From NCBI GenBank assembly GCA_948144175.1, contig CANXME010002181.1, positions 2,170,001-2,234,000 of the forward strand: DNA of 64,000 bases, given 5' to 3'. Position 1 is the stretch's first letter, and the number at the start of each line of letters is the position of its first letter. This DNA comes from Closterium sp. NIES-65 (taxonomy: Eukaryota > Streptophyta > Zygnematophyceae > Desmidiales > Closteriaceae). The position numbers were made by a program, and so were the translations under genes. Below, in pieces: positions 11,101 to 20,991 of this stretch. Below the pieces are notes generated by a model that did not search any database, was not told the origin of the DNA, and was given only the letters and a program-made list of their open reading frames with translations.

Positions 11101-13105
11101 GACGAAGTACCGGCTCCCGTGCCTTGAATTTTCCCTCAATGGCCCACACACGTCAGCTGCCACTATCTCCATTGCACCGTAGGGCTCTTGAACCTGGTGT
11201 ATGGGATGGGGGGTTTTTGAGATCTTGCCTTCCACACACTTGCCGCACATCCCCTTACTCCCATCTCCTTCCTTCAGCTCCACACCGGCTGCCATGCCCT
11301 TCTTCACTAGCTCCTTAATCCGCTCCATCCCCGCATGTCCTAGCCGCCTATGCAGGGTCTCTAGATCCACTTTTGCAGCTGCTGCCACCATTGCAACAGC
11401 TCCCACCTGCAACTCCTCTACTGTCACTCCTTTCAGCTTCGCCTTCAACTCCTCCCTCGCCATCACTCCTTCCTTCGGTGGTGGCTGGTAAGTAGCCTTC
11501 TCTGTTGCCAAGGCCTTCTCATTCAGCTTCATCTCATACAATCCACCATTCCTCATCCCCTCAGCGATCACATTCCATACATGGTCAAACACCCACATCT
11601 TTCTTTTGTCACTGAAAGTCTTGCACCCGGTGCTGTCCAACTACGATTGAATGATCAGGTTCAAGGCCAATCCATCCACATACAGCACATTCTCCAACTT
11701 CAATTCCCCATACTGCCCTTGCAAAATCAACTCCCTTTCGCCCTTCACAGTCAATTTCCCTTCATCCCCCAAAATCACATATGGCACACTTGATTCCCTC
11801 ATTCCAGTCAACCACTCACAATGATTCGTCATATGCTGAGTGCACCCGCTGTCCATGAACCACGCACCAGCTCCACCTCCTTTTGCCAGCATGCACACCC
11901 GTGATGCGCGCGCCACATTCGCCTTATGTGCGCCACCCAGAATGGCATCTTCCTTGTCATTCTCTGCTGCTGTTGGTGCTGCTACTGCATTTGCTTTCGG
12001 AGGTGCTGATCCCTGCTGCTGCAGTCCCCTATAGCTCCGGCTGTTGGGGTTGGAGTAGCAGTCAATCGCCCTATGCCCAATCTTCTTGCAATGATGACAC
12101 GCTCCGTTGAACTTCCCTTTCGGTCCCCTTCCATTTGCTGCACCATTCTGCTGTGCTCCACTCCATCCCGCACCGTTCCCCTTGTAATTTCTGCTCCTCG
12201 GGTTCTCCGCGCACTCAAACGCTTTGTGTCCTATCTTTCCACACTGGTAGCAAGCTCCCACGCTCCTTCCAGCAGCTGCCGAGTTCACCAACGCAGGTTT
12301 CTCCTGTTCCACGCCCTTGGTGAACTTCTCCCTACGCTTTTGATGATCCCGTGCTCGCTCCAACGCCTGAAGCATGGCAATAAGTTTTGTCATATTTTCC
12401 GGTGGGTGGCAGATCAACGCCGGCCGCTCACCCGACCAATCTTCAGGTAGCCCGTTGACGATGTGCCCTATCATCGCCCTTTCAGTTTCCGGCTCGCCCA
12501 TCGCAGTCAAGTCATCATTGTAGCTCCTCGCCATGTTGACGTAGTCAATAATCTTTTGGTTCGGCTCCATGGTCATCAGCAACAACTTCTTCATCACGTC
12601 GGCGATGTTCGCGTCCATGTGCCCGAGGTATGTAGACTCCATGTACGCCCATGCCGCTTGTGCAGAGTTCTCAAGCTCTGCAAAACCATCAAGACCCACT
12701 GCAATTCCGTCTGCAACAGAGTGACACAACTGGAAAAACGCTAGCTTACTCCGTTTCTTGAATTCCATTTTTTCCTCTTCCGATTTCGCCGCACGCTCGG
12801 CTTTGTCGCCTTTCTCGTCCGGTCGGTAATACTCCCACAAGCCGACCTCCTTCGCCCTCCTTATGAATTTCAGTCGCCACGTGCTGTAGTGCTCGCCGTG
12901 GAACCGCTGGGCTTCGCTCAGCCCCATGGTGGGCTTGGTCACCACCCCTCCTTGCGCCAGCATTTCCAGAAGTGCCTTCACTTGGGGATCTCCAATACTC
13001 ACAGAGGAGCCCGAACTAGCTTCCGATTGTCCGCCGACCATCTCGAAAGCTTCGCTCTGCACTTAAGAATGCTTAAACGCCACTTAAACCAGCTCTGATA
13101 CCAGC

Positions 13106-13658
13106 TCTCAGGATCGTAAACACCCTAGTCGGCAATAGTCTACTTGCTATCGCCTATCGTGTTCTCCACGATCTCACGAATCCAATGATATGCGCAGCTC
13201 TGCTTGAAGTTGTCAATACACACTTCAGCAATTTTCAGAATCTCCAACTGATCAATGTTGTATTTCCATAATGAGTACAAACAGGTTTATAGTCAAGCAA
13301 GACACAAAATGCGATTCGTAACTTCATTTGTTTCCCAAGTAACCGCGTGCGCCTCGTTTCACCCCGAGTCGCACACGCAACCGAACCGAATTCGGTGAAC
13401 ACTCCTCAAGTCCGAATCTGGAACCTTCTCGAACGCGCCTTGGTCTCAAACCACATTTTCCCCTCGTCAACTTCAATCTCGATGCTTCTTCCACCTTCTC
13501 ACACATTCCTTCTCGATTTCTCTCTCCCTTCTCACGTCGTAGGCCGATTTCCACCGCTTCTCTCTAGAATAGTCCACACGCTTCCGTCGCCTTCATTCTG
13601 CCGTCTCGACCGTATTATGTGCGCCGTCATTAGTGTGGTTCCGCGAACCACTCCAACA
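13106..13658 (-). repeat. LTR (5' side) of the copia element 7649-13658
   Basis: 553 bp partner of 7649-8199, followed on the minus strand by GC and then the tRNA primer site. It is the likely promoter-bearing LTR of the element. Confidence 0.88.
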
Positions 13659-14732
13659 GTCGGCACTGACAATGGAGGGGTGGCCTTCATCGGAGCCTCA
13701 TTCCTGTTGAGGAATGGTTGGGCTAAGGACTTGGGCTCCTACAAACCCTGGTACAGGCTTGCCGCATTAGCCCCCAGAGATGAACGGGCAAGGACTTGGG
13801 CTCAGGCATCACCGATCCAGCCATGGAATTCGAGCACATTTGCCTCACCAGTCACACCCAAGCCCGAGACTTGCTCCACAGCATCACCAAAGAGACAAGT
13901 GCGCCCTTAGCCTCAGTCGTGGAACACCCGCGCCATACCAATCCCCTTCTCAGATGACGGCAAGGAGAACATGAACATGTTATCCACATGGGCACCCAAT
14001 TCAGGGCCAGCAAGAGTTGGTCTACAAATGAGGGATGCAACACCAGCAAGCTCTGCTTATCTCACATTTCGGTCACCATGCCTTTGGTATCGCACGCCAC
14101 ATTGTAGGCCGAGCTACAGTTCCCTCCAGCCAGCCACCCAGAGAATGTCCGCCCCCATGCCTGCTGGAAGTCCAGAAGGACTTGCACTGGCAGCAGAAAG
14201 TGCACGAGAGGGGAGCAGGAGGGGAGGAGAAGGATGAAGGTGGGGAAGGGGATGGGAGATAAAATAATCCACTTCGATGCACTGAGACTAGTAGTTTCTG
14301 AGAAAACAGAACGCGTGATTGCTATCACCAAGCCTGCATACGACATGAAACTAACAAGAGTCTCTCAAGGCACAATCAGGTCAAAATATGCAGTACCTGC
14401 CCCAAGGCTACAAGGTGTAACAGGAGAAGAGTCACCATGCGGTAGTATGCATAGAATTTTGAACGGGGTTTTTGCCTACTAGATTTGAACAGCCACACTT
14501 GCTAGCCTAGAGCACACTGTCAGAAAAAATTCAGTGCCAGATAGATTGGGGACACGGCTTTCCTCCGAGTCGCACTCCTTTCTCCTTGCAAGACTACCTT
14601 CTTGCTTGTATCATCCTTCATCCTATTATTCAATCTTGAATCTTGTCCTCAGCATCTTCTCCTGCTACTACTACTACTAGCATCGATCTCGGATTTTCCT
14701 ATTTCTTCCGCTGCAACGCTATTATCTCTGAT
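13659..14732. other. No gene recognised
   Basis: The first five bases are the right-hand GTCGG duplication of the copia element. Short open stretches exist (for example 13664-13910 and 14234-14482 on the plus strand), but none has a motif, family resemblance or splice context that I can support. A purine-rich patch lies at 14195-14260. Confidence 0.35.
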
Positions 14733-14993
14733 TTATATTCGCCTTAAGGCGCCACCACCGCCATGGCAGGCCGGCCAGCCGTACATCATGGCAGCAGCGC
14801 CGGTAGCCATGTTGGTAACTTTGCGAGATACGAAAAATAAGTGTGGGACTCGGAGCCATAAAAAATTGCAAATGTAGGACGAACCTTGAGAGGCGGCAAA
14901 CGGGACACATCGGACTGGAGAAACCATCATGGCGAGACACGTCAGAAAGATGGAGATGAGAAGAAGGGTCCGTCCCGCGCCCTCCCTTGCCAT
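14733..14993 (-). CDS. Candidate small secreted protein, weak
   Basis: Starting at ATG 14993, the frame reads a good signal-peptide-like start (MAREGAGRTLLLISIFL, then TCLAMMVSPVRC, with small residues before the likely cleavage point) and runs to a stop at 14733, about 86 residues. A possible 66-bp intron (GTTCGT donor at 14884, CGCAAAG acceptor at 14819) would keep the frame and give a shorter product ending in a Gly- and Ala-rich tail with one Trp. The frame is also open upstream of this Met as far as 15260, so the start is a judgement based on the hydrophobic segment. No family is recognised. It could equally be a first exon of a longer secreted or membrane protein, or chance. Confidence 0.25.
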   Translation of the reverse strand: MAREGAGRTLLLISIFLTCLAMMVSPVRCVPFAASQGSSYICNFLWLRVPHLFFVSRKVTNMATGAAAMMYGWPACHGGGGALRRI

Positions 14994-15540
14994 CGTGGTG
15001 CGACGAGCAGGGTGGTAGTAGCTGTAATGTTCAATAGGGGCGCGTGATCTCTGTAGAGGGTTAAGCTTAAATCTACTGTTACCAGGAGCGCACACGACGT
15101 CAACTAGTAATGAGGAAGAGGAATCTGAGAGGAGCAAAATCTCTGGAAATGAAACAGGAAGGTGTGAGTTGAAGTTGAGGCAGACGATCCTTTTTCTTGC
15201 AAAGATTGCTTCGCAATTTTCTGCGTGGCTGCGACAGGGCAACATCGCTGGCGAATTCAAACTCGCGAATTGCGACCTCCCATTCAGCCATAAATTACTG
15301 ATCTCTACAGACGCGAAAATATCATCGAGTTACCTTGATCTCGCAAATTTCAAGGTGACACGAGTCTAGATGGTGGCGTGGCATACCAGCAAGGCGTGTT
15401 GAGCTACCAAAAACTCGTCAGGGCCCGTGAGTCAAGACGAATCATGACAACGGTTGACCGGGTTTGATGAACACAAACCTTTTTCATTCGCCCTCACAAT
15501 AACGGAGATGAACAAAACCCTAATGACCAATGATACATGA
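14994..15540. other. No gene recognised
   Basis: Possible upstream region of the candidate secreted protein on the minus strand. No promoter element stands out, and no repeats were noticed. Confidence 0.3.
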
Positions 15541-16006
15541 GGGCGTGTCCCATGAGTTCGTTTTGGAGATAATTCTAGAATTTCACGTAACCTGCGAGTC
15601 AGCAAAAGAGTGTACACTCTGACGGAGAAAAAACGGAATGTGTCAGCACCGAGCAAAACGGAATTGCACAAGGCGGACGCAGCGGGCGGTAACCCGCCCC
15701 AGTTGCGAATCGACCCGTGCCAAAACAGACGGAGCGCGACTCGTTCCCCTTGCGACGTTCGTGTTTTTCGCTAGACCATGGGTTGGGCGAATTTTGAGTT
15801 TACGGTAACCCTCACGCGGACCCGTTCGAGGCATCGCACGTACGAAGGTTCTCTTGTTAAACGCGTTCAAGACGTACACGTCGACGTGGGAAATGCGTCA
15901 TTTGTCATGCGTCATTTAAGACGCATGTATCCAGCAGAGAGTTACATTGCAAAATAGGGTAACAAACGTGAACATATACTGCAAAACAAACTCATGTGAC
16001 ACGCCC
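15541..16006. mobile_element. Tourist-like (PIF/Harbinger-type) MITE
   Basis: The inverted ends are GGGCGTGTCCCATGAGTT on the left and GGGCGTGTCACATGAGTT on the right (as complement). Both continue with a GTTTTG stretch after one variable base. The flanking trinucleotides are TGA and TAA, near the 3-bp TWA target typical of PIF/Harbinger. It is 466 bp long with no coding capacity. The family call rests on the GGGCGTGT end and the 3-bp flank and is less firm than the inverted repeat itself. Confidence 0.55.
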
Positions 16007-16984
16007 TAAGTCTCCCAGCATACGAAGAGCAACGAATATATATGAACGTGCAAATTATGGCACTAACGACCAGTGCCCTCGCGACATGGGGACCTGACGA
16101 CATAGCGATCTAGCCGCTAAGCCCTCGACCTAGCTTATTGCGATGTAATACTGATAGGTGGTCTAGCGGTAAGGTAGAATTGACGGTTCAGAATTTAGAA
16201 ACAACGGCAAGATGCCGCTATGATGCTCATAATCTAATCCCTGCTCGCTGTGGGAATGTCGTATAATCCGCATGGCGAAATCACGCAGTCTCCTGCCAAC
16301 TTCTTGCCCCCCCAACAAAATGGGTCTCCGACGGCCACGCTTCCGTTCTCTGACCTTCTTCTGTATATGCGCTGTGACGTAATCTTGAAGGATAACGTCA
16401 GGAGGAACGTCATTTTCTCCCAGGTCATTGAAATCACTAATACTGCTGCCTCCTGATGCTTCTTCGTGGGCGCCGGAGAATCGAGCGAGTGTCACGCGCG
16501 TCGTTCGCGTCGCGAGCACAGCGTGGATTGCGTGAGGCGGCGTCGCGAGAATCGCAGGCGCTGGAGCTGCAGGAGCGAATCGAATGGCGAGTTGGCGATG
16601 ATGGCGCGTCAAATGACGATCAACAGAACCATCAACATGCCGCTTTTGAGAATTCTCAAGTCATAATTGACGCCTTCAATACTGCTTACAGGATCGCCTT
16701 CTCTCTCCCTGCTCCTCCTCCCATGCTTGTATTCCTCTGCTCCTCCTCCCATGCTTGTATTCCTCTTGCTCCTCCCCAACTTTTGCTCCTGATCCTCCTT
16801 CTGTACTTGTTGGGAGAAACTAAAAGAAATCCAATTGTGTACCCTTCCGAGGCATTCAAAGACATCAGAAATCCGTTCTCTTCTCCTCCCCCTCCCCGTC
16901 TCCTCAGTACCCCCTCCCCGTCTCCCCAGTACCCCCTCTGTTTCCCCCCAATCTACCCGTTATTCCCCTCCCAATTTCTCCAGA
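16007..16984. other. Mostly unassigned sequence with a pyrimidine-rich end
   Basis: Apart from the hypothetical frame at 16163-16612, this holds a tRNA A-box-like string near 16158 without a matching B box. From 16700 to 16984 it is a C/T-rich run with short repeats (TCCTCCTCCCATGCTTGTATTC twice at 16712-16765, CCCCCTCCCCGTCTCC twice at 16887-16928) that looks like intron leading to the acceptor at 16984. Confidence 0.4.
16163..16612 (-). CDS. Hypothetical open reading frame, 149 codons
   Basis: The frame runs from ATG 16612 to a stop at 16163. It opens with an Ala/Pro/Arg-rich stretch, then has a mixed acidic section (SISDFNDLGENDVPPDVILQ) and a strongly basic patch (KKVRERKRGRRR) around residues 85-96 that could be a nuclear signal if the protein exists. 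No family is recognised. The composition in the second half looks more protein-like than the shadow frames around it, but no promoter, splice or homology evidence supports it. Confidence 0.25.
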   Translation of the reverse strand: MTRHHRQLAIRFAPAAPAPAILATPPHAIHAVLATRTTRVTLARFSGAHEEASGGSSISDFNDLGENDVPPDVILQDYVTAHIQKKVRERKRGRRRPILLGGQEVGRRLRDFAMRIIRHSHSEQGLDYEHHSGILPLFLNSEPSILPYR

Positions 16985-17131
16985 CTCTCCCCTCACGCCA
17001 CATGTCACTCTCTCACGGGCTACAACGATATTCTGGAGAACTGGGCGTTGCACGCGCAGGCAGTGGGTCTGGGCAGCCATTTCATCGTCTTTGCCGCCGA
17101 CCAGACAGCGCTAGCCTTCGCCACAAGCAAG
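16985..17131 (+). CDS. Probable nucleotide-diphospho-sugar transferase exon
   Basis: After a long pyrimidine tract ending in TTTCTCCAG, the frame reads GYNDILENWALHAQAVGL followed by GSHFIVFAADQTALAFATSK, then a stop unless spliced at the GT in AGCAAGTAGCC. The NW...GL...F.V.A.D pattern is what is known from the start of the plant and algal nucleotide-diphospho-sugar transferase fold (Pfam Nucleotid_trans type), whose members add xylose or arabinose to cell-wall polymers in the Golgi. The DxD region and later exons were not found downstream, so this is a single exon, perhaps of a gene with long introns or of a gene remnant. The family assignment comes from memory of the motif and is moderate at best. 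Confidence 0.42.
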
Positions 17132-17188
17132 TAGCCGAGCAGGTGCGTCCTGCTGAGAGCACGAGGGGTGTTCTGCTGAGGTGACGTA

Positions 17189-17270
17189 TGGCTGGGTGCT
17201 GCATGGCTGGGTGCTGCATGGTTGGGTTGGGTGCTGCATGGCTGGGTGATGTACGGTTGGGTGCTCCATG
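17189..17270. repeat. 15-bp tandem repeat, about five copies
   Basis: The unit is ATGGCTGGGTGCTGC, with decay toward the right. Related GCTGGGTGCT strings recur in the repeat block at 21858-22380. Confidence 0.65.
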
Positions 17271-17370
17271 ACAAGAAGGAGGGGCGCGCGGAGAACGAGG
17301 AGGAGGGGCGCGCAGATACGGGGAGCGGTGAGCTTGAGAGGGAGGTGCGGCGGGTAGGTGAAGGTAATAG

Positions 17371-17433
17371 GAGGTCACCCGAGGCAAGGACGGCGGCGAG
17401 GATAAGCGCGAAGAATGCGAGTCTGGAATCCAT
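17371..17433 (-). CDS. Candidate signal-peptide first exon, weak
   Basis: From ATG 17433 the minus strand reads MDSRLAFFALILAAVLASGD, a textbook signal peptide, and then meets a GGTGACC donor-like site. Beyond that the frame becomes Pro/Ser low-complexity. It lies opposite and just downstream of the plus-strand glycosyltransferase-like exon. No mature domain is recognised, and it may be chance in a GC-rich strand. Confidence 0.22.
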
Positions 17434-17757
17434 AGCGATGCTGAGAAGAACGGTGCAAGAAGCCTCAACACGTTCTGACGGCCCTCCCCGTCATTCTGAT
17501 TCCCGTCGTATGCATATACTCATCATTTGCGAATCTCCCTTGTGGTACTCTGTCCATGTGCCATGCATGCATTCACATTCGTTTATGAGAGCCCTTTCTC
17601 TGGACCCCTCCTCTATTTCACTCCATCTATGTTAAGATTCATCGCCTTGTCTAATGCTACACTCTTTCTCGATTCCTCTAACCCGTCCAAGCTCCACACC
17701 TTCTTTCCGTGCACCTTCCACCTCATGACACGTTCAGGCCTTTCTCTTGGCGCTCGC

Positions 17758-18170
17758 TAGGCTGGATGCTTTCCTCTCAGAGACGGTGAATGGCAGGTTT
17801 GCTTGCAAAGACGTTGTCATGCCGGTGCAGATGGTACGCTGCAGCTTTCCAAGTTTTGCTCCTCTGCCGCTGCGCGTCATGCTTACCAGATGAGTGCAGC
17901 GTAGCACGGCGTGTTGAGGCCGGTGCTTAGATGCTGACAGTCTACAAATGACTGACTTGACTGACTGGGTTTACAGGGCACCATGGAGGTCGGCTGCGCA
18001 CATGGGGAGGTGGCAGGCAGGACGCGAGCTTGGCATGGCTGCTCGCACATGCCACTTGAGCACGCATGTTGCTCTTGTGGCTTCCAAAGGAGGTGCATGA
18101 CGAGTGGGGTGGGTGCAGCTGTTCCCTTCAACGGAAATTTGGAGTCTTCACTGTAGGGGGTCTCTGTTTG
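17758..18170. repeat. Direct repeat copy A (413 bp)
   Basis: Aligns along its whole length with 19104-19530 with scattered substitutions and small indels. Both copies start TAGGCTGGATGC and end TCTCTGTTTG. The copies are in the same orientation, 1346 bp apart. No coding function is recognised. The minus strand in both reads FPLK(G/A)..APTPLVMHL, but the surrounding frames are not conserved. Confidence 0.75.
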
Positions 18171-18414
18171 CGAGCGATAGTTGAAGTGGCGTGTCACCGT
18201 CCTTGGAATGCGGCTGCAGCCTTGGGAGAGCAACTGACGGAAATGCGAACCTTTAATCACAACGCACCACCCTCCTGCCATTCCGTGCCTCTCACCTGTC
18301 AATCAATCCTTTGGTTGGTGCCTTCGTTCCATTCCTTCAGGACCTTTTGTTTGGCGCGGTGTGGCGAGTGGCGGCAGAGTGCTGAGGTATGAATGTAGAC
18401 ATGTGAATGTGTTG

Positions 18415-18660
18415 TTTCCGTGAGAGGTGGGATGAGCATGGGACAAAGGGGGAGAGGGGCGGGGGAGAGGGAGATGAGGGGAAGACGAGGAGGGGAAGAG
18501 GAGGGAGTGAGAAGAGGGGGGAGAGGGGCGGGAGGGATTATGGGGGTAGAGAAGGATGGGAGGGGAGGGGGGAGAGGAGGGGAGAGGGGAGGGGGGTGTG
18601 GGAGGGGGGTGTGGGAGGGGGAGGAGAGGCGGGAGCTGGGAAAAGGGAGAACGGTTATGG
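18415..18660. repeat. Polypurine (G/A-rich) tract
   Basis: About 245 bp in which the plus strand is almost all G and A, built from imperfect GGGAGAGGGGCGG- and GGAGGGGGGTGTGG-like units. Pro- and Ser-rich open frames on the complementary strand here are composition artefacts. Confidence 0.7.
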
Positions 18661-19103
18661 TTTTCTGGATGACACAAGTAGATAAGGGGTCGTACGAGCA
18701 GAAGAGCGAGAGAGTTACAAGCTTGTGTTTCTGCTGTCTGGCCGTCACAAGCTTTGGGGCACCTCAAAAGTTGGATGTCCTGCTGCTGGCTGGCTGCCAC
18801 TCGCGCCACAAGGTCATGTATGGTCACCTATCCATGACACTGCACACCAAGTTTTGAGGCCGAGCTATCACCCTGGACTGGAACAACTTGAACAGGAGCC
18901 CGAGCGCTTCTCTGTGCCGCGATTACAAGTTACTCTCAGTTTCCTGCTCGGACGAGTCGTGGCATCCCATCGCACGAGTCTTGGGGAAAGGATGGCGTCG
19001 GTTAGTGGATACTGTGCTGGGGATCGGTCATGTGGACATAAGGGTTCACGCCTTTATCTGGACATTGATGGTGCATGGAGAAGCCATGGAGCCGTGCGCT
19101 AGG

Positions 19104-19530
19104 TAGGCTGGATGCATTCCTCTCAGAGACGGTGAATGGGCGGGTTGCAACGACGCTGTCATGCCCATGCAGATGCAGATGGTATGCTGCACTGCAGCTT
19201 TCCAGGTTTTGCTACTCCGCCGCTGCGCGGCATGCTTACCAGATGAGTGCAGCGTAGCACGGCGTGTTGAAGCTGGTGCTTAGATGCTGACAGTGTGCAT
19301 GACTGACATGACTGACTGGGTTTATGGGGCACCATGGAGGTTAGCAGCGCACGCATGAGAGGTGTCAGGCAGGACGAGAGCTTCGCATGGCTTCTGCACG
19401 CACATGCTGCTTGAGCACGCATGTTGCTCTTGTGGCTTGCAATGGATGGAGGTGCATGACGAGTGGGGTGGGTGCAGCTATTCCCTTTAACGGAAATGTG
19501 GGGTCTTTCAATGTAACAGGTCTCTGTTTG
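19104..19530. repeat. Direct repeat copy B (427 bp)
   Basis: Partner of 17758-18170. It is slightly longer because of small insertions. The interval between the copies (18171-19103) includes the purine-rich tract, so the repeated unit may once have been about 1.35 kb. Confidence 0.75.
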
Positions 19531-20229
19531 AGAAGGAGAGGCAGAACGAGAGGCAGGAACAGCAGGCGCTCCGCCAAGCAGCAGAAGTGGCGCTTGCGAC
19601 TCCAGGAGCAGTGGCGAGGAGAGTAGGATGGAGGCTGAGGGGGTGGTCAAGGGGGGACGAGGAGGTGGTGAAGGGGGGTGTAGGGGAATAGGGGGGGTTG
19701 CCACTGGGGCGGCGGAGGCCATAGAGGATGCGTGGGGCGTTACCCACAGTTGGACGGTGCCCAGCCCCAGGGGCGGTTGACAGGCTGCATATCAGCAAGG
19801 TGGGTCAGTGGGGTGGGGGGGGTGCGTGTGGGATTTGCTCGTCGGCAATATGTGGAGATAACAGAGACATCCAGGTTGTCACCCAGTTGAGAACCTGGTT
19901 GTCGCCGAACTGGAAGATTCTTATTCAGACCTGGTGAGGTGAGGAGTCGCTGTCAGTGGTTGTGGGATGTCTTTGAGAGTGAGTGGAGGGAGCACATATC
20001 ATGGGAAGGCCAGGTGAGTTAAGAAGGTGGTTCCATGCAAGGTGGCATTCCAGTTACCTCTTGTACGTACCCTCCCAATCCCTGATTCCGTCCATGTTCC
20101 CACCTAGCCTCAATTCGCCCCCCAATCCCCCCCCATCCCATCTAGCGAGCCTCGCAAGATGCGAGTTTCATGTCTGTATCTACACCTTGTGACTTTCAGA
20201 TGTTCGCCTCTAACTTAGCGAATCACTAC
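19531..20229. other. No gene recognised
   Basis: G/A-rich at 19540-19700, then mixed sequence. No coding or repeat structure that I can support, apart from the 8-bp left target duplication of the next element at 20222-20229. Confidence 0.35.
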
Positions 20230-20991
20230 CAGGGCTAATTTTTGGTTTTGACCAACCCTTACGATCAGTCTAGCACCTATACAAAAACCTGATTTTCAGG
20301 GTTACCTGCCATGGAAAACCTGATGCGTCAGGGTATTTGCATGTATTAAAAAGACTACCCTGAGGCATCAGTGTACCAATTCGCAAAACCCTGCTTCAGT
20401 TGTTATTAACACTGCACACAATAACAAGCTTAATCATCATCATCAGACATGCCACACGGTTGTTGCTCGTGGTCACTGTCCTCCTCTGGCTCCGGCACTT
20501 TCTCCTTGCCCTTTCGTTCCGCTGGGGTCGGCAGGGCCACTGTTTTTGTCGGCCGTCTGGTAATGCTGGCATGTCAGACAACAAGACCAAGTCGCTTTGT
20601 TGGCGATGCCTCGAATGAAACTGTATTTCTGGCCAATGGTGGCCCACCTCGTTCCAGCACACACAAAGTCATGCCGAAATCTACATTTTCAAGAGTTGGC
20701 CAAGGGAAAATCCAGGTTTCGGGGTCGGGTGGTTAGGGGACGGGGGGGGGGGGGGGGGGGGGGGGGAGGGGGAGAGAGGGGGGGGGGGGGGGGTGCGGGT
20801 ACGCGCTGCAGGGTAAACCTCGATAAGCGGAACGGCAACCCTGAGGCGACAGTGTTCTTTAATCTTAAAACCTGGCACATCAGGGTAAATCAAGGTCCCG
20901 GGAAAATTACCCAACAGCATCAGTGTTACTACCAAAAATCACCCTTCTAGTTAGGGCGTCAGGGTGAGTTACACTAATAAAATGGGCCCTG
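20230..20991. mobile_element. hAT-type MITE with CAGGG ends
   Basis: The left end is CAGGGCTAATTTT and the right end, read as complement, is CAGGGCCCATTTT. CAGGG is the classic hAT terminus. The flanking 8-mers are ATCACTAC (20222-20229) and GTCACTAC (20992-20999), matching at 7 of 8. Just inside both ends are repeated CCTGATGC.TCAGGG and ACCCTGA..CATCAGTG motifs. The interior carries a long G run (20741-20795). There is no transposase, so it depends on a partner elsewhere. Confidence 0.7.
20741..20795. repeat. Poly-G tract
   Basis: Two near-unbroken G runs (about 28 and 16 bases) separated by a short AGGGGGAGAGA spacer, inside the CAGGG-ended MITE. It could form a G-quadruplex, and its exact length may be a sequencing or assembly uncertainty. 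Confidence 0.8.

Larger units (their letters stand above)
7649..13658 (-). mobile_element. Ty1/copia LTR retrotransposon, near-complete fossil
   Basis: The element is bounded by 5-bp duplications GTCGG at 7644-7648 and 13659-13663. The LTRs are 551 and 553 bp and differ by roughly 2 percent, so it is fairly young. On the minus strand, a primer-binding site matching initiator-Met tRNA (TGGTATCAGAGCTGG) follows the upstream LTR within two bases, and a purine tract AGGGGAGG precedes the other LTR. Parts in order: gag (about 13060-11900) with two CCHC knuckles (CYQCGKIGHKAFEC and CHHCKKIGHRAIDC), protease (WFMDSGCTQHMT, near 11850), integrase (about 11350-10500, with the LHRRLGHAG zinc region and TDNGGEF), reverse transcriptase (about 9790-9080, with YVDD) and RNase H (about 8720-8270, with YADASHASDKKTG). 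That order (integrase before reverse transcriptase) defines copia. It looks nearly whole, with about two breaks. Confidence 0.9.

Noticed and set aside
16156-16195. tRNA-like GGTGGTCTAGCGGTAAGG string
   Set aside because: It resembles an A box, but the GGTTCA string that follows is too close and imperfect for a B box, and no cloverleaf can be drawn.
18299-18827. Two Pro/Ser-rich minus-strand frames
   Set aside because: They are shadows of the G/A-rich tract at 18415-18660.
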